Assembly (NCBI GenBank): GCA_018663625.1
Contig: JABJPX010000038.1
Coordinates: 124,001-188,000 of the forward strand
Direction: 5' to 3'
DNA length: 64,000 nucleotides
From: Polaribacter sp.
GTDB lineage: Bacteria; Bacteroidota; Bacteroidia; Flavobacteriales; Flavobacteriaceae
The translations under genes were made by a program, and so were the position numbers. Position 1 is the stretch's first letter. Every line of letters begins with the position of its first letter. This document shows, one piece after another, positions 63,433 through 64,000 of the stretch. The notes under the pieces are model-generated. The model ran no database searches and was not told the origin of the DNA. It worked only from the letters and a program-made list of their open reading frames with translations.

Positions 63433-63979
63433 GAATTCTTGTATTCATTTTGTGATAATTGTATTGTAATAATTTACGTGCTTTAAATAATTGCGATTTT
63501 GAGGTACTTTCTGAAATTTTTAATTTTTTTGCAATCTCTGAGTGTTTATATCCTTCTATGGCGAATAAATTAAAAACGACCCTATAGCCATCAGGCAATG
63601 CATCTATTAATTTTTGAATATCATTTACGGTAGTGTTTTCTAGATTATCAGTAGCAGCAGCATTAAAAACAAAATCTTCATCAGATAGATCGATTATATT
63701 TTTTTTTCGAAGATGTGAAATACACGTATTTACCATAATTCTTCGAATCCAACCTTCAAAACTCCCCTCATTTTTAAAAGTGTGTAAGTTGGTAAAAACC
63801 TTTAAAAATCCTTTTAATAGTAGATCTTCTGCATGATGGAGATCTTTTACATATTGTCTGCACACTCCCAACATTTTAGGAGAATGCTGGTCAAACAATT
63901 GTTTTTGTGCCGCTCTGTTGTTCTGTATCGCTTTTTTTATAAGCGAATTCTGGTTTGTATACAGTTTAATAATTTTCAA
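63419..63979 (-). CDS. ECF sigma factor (second module)
   Basis: 186 residues from a TTG start at 63979; an in-frame stop lies shortly upstream and no ATG fits the family start (MKIIKLYTNQNSLIKKAIQN). Region 2: HAEDLLLKGFLKVFTNLHTF; region 4: LPDGYRVVFNLFAIEGYKHSEIAKKLKISESTSKSQLFKARKLLQY. Group IV sigma factor acting with the overlapping anti-sigma gene. Confidence 0.92.
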   Translation of the reverse strand: MKIIKLYTNQNSLIKKAIQNNRAAQKQLFDQHSPKMLGVCRQYVKDLHHAEDLLLKGFLKVFTNLHTFKNEGSFEGWIRRIMVNTCISHLRKKNIIDLSDEDFVFNAAATDNLENTTVNDIQKLIDALPDGYRVVFNLFAIEGYKHSEIAKKLKISESTSKSQLFKARKLLQYNYHKMNTRIHENK

Positions 63980-64000
63980 TGCTTTCTTTTGTTTTCATTG

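Noticed and set aside
1..64000. CRISPR arrays, prophage, IS elements
   Set aside because: No regularly spaced repeat series, no transposase, integrase or phage structural gene was seen in either strand.

Overview
The window is a 64 kb piece of an AT-rich chromosome from a member of the Bacteroidota, most likely a marine Flavobacteriaceae of the Polaribacter/Tenacibaculum type; the genus is inference. The evidence is the content itself: the type IX secretion regulator PorX, an LpxC-FabZ fusion, a DUF4252 module next to an ECF sigma factor, a split (two-subunit type) transketolase, lipoproteins with short lipoboxes, and many genes preceded by the Bacteroidota -7 promoter element TAnnTTTG instead of a Shine-Dalgarno sequence. 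Nearly everything is housekeeping or ordinary accessory content. I see no prophage, IS element, CRISPR array, restriction-modification set or biosynthetic cluster.

Layout. 1-5.6 kb: two DEAD-box RNA helicases flank an unusual zinc-ribbon SDR protein, then a TrmH-type tRNA methyltransferase and a DUF1801 gene broken by an in-frame TGA. 5.6-9.4 kb (minus): a small anchored protein, alanine dehydrogenase, TsaE and PorX. 9.5-17.4 kb (plus): HD hydrolase, then the lipid A block lpxD, lpxC-fabZ, lpxA, followed by efp, a second lpxD-like gene, sucD and a fabG-like SDR. 17.5-21.4 kb: a VWA membrane protein, a CPXCG protein, a thioesterase, a prohibitin-like protein and a possible small transcript between two terminators. 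21.4-30.2 kb: tRNA-Leu(GAG), tRNA-Lys(TTT), shikimate kinase, phosphoribosyltransferase, S4 protein, FKBP lipoprotein, beta-barrel protein, transketolase C-half, Maf, SmpB, lipoprotein, methyltransferase and a SixA-like phosphatase. 30.3-45 kb: ClpB, YtxJ, an SF2 helicase, fumarylacetoacetase, GlyA with a 17-bp inverted repeat and an orphan T9SS tail behind it, RmuC, acyltransferase, PepT, a Ycf48-like lipoprotein, patatin and S41 protease.

45-50.6 kb: an ECF sigma/anti-sigma pair with two DUF4252 proteins, an M1 aminopeptidase, an orphan protein and an XRE regulator. 51-59.2 kb: M14 carboxypeptidase, Lrp regulator, fused branched-chain 2-oxoacid dehydrogenase E1, NADP oxidoreductase, pseudouridine synthase, a RecA1-only DEAD-like protein, a ThiE-like protein and an EamA transporter. 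59.2-64 kb (minus): a gene remnant, DUF6495, the ribosomal operon rpsF-rpsR-rplI, and a second ECF sigma/anti-sigma/barrel module.

The points most worth a second look are the zinc-ribbon SDR that lacks the catalytic Tyr, the RecA1-only helicase-like protein, the TGA-broken DUF1801 gene, the small-ORF pair between two terminators at 21.1-21.4 kb, the region behind glyA, and several -7 boxes so close to start codons that leaderless translation, or a different start, is implied.
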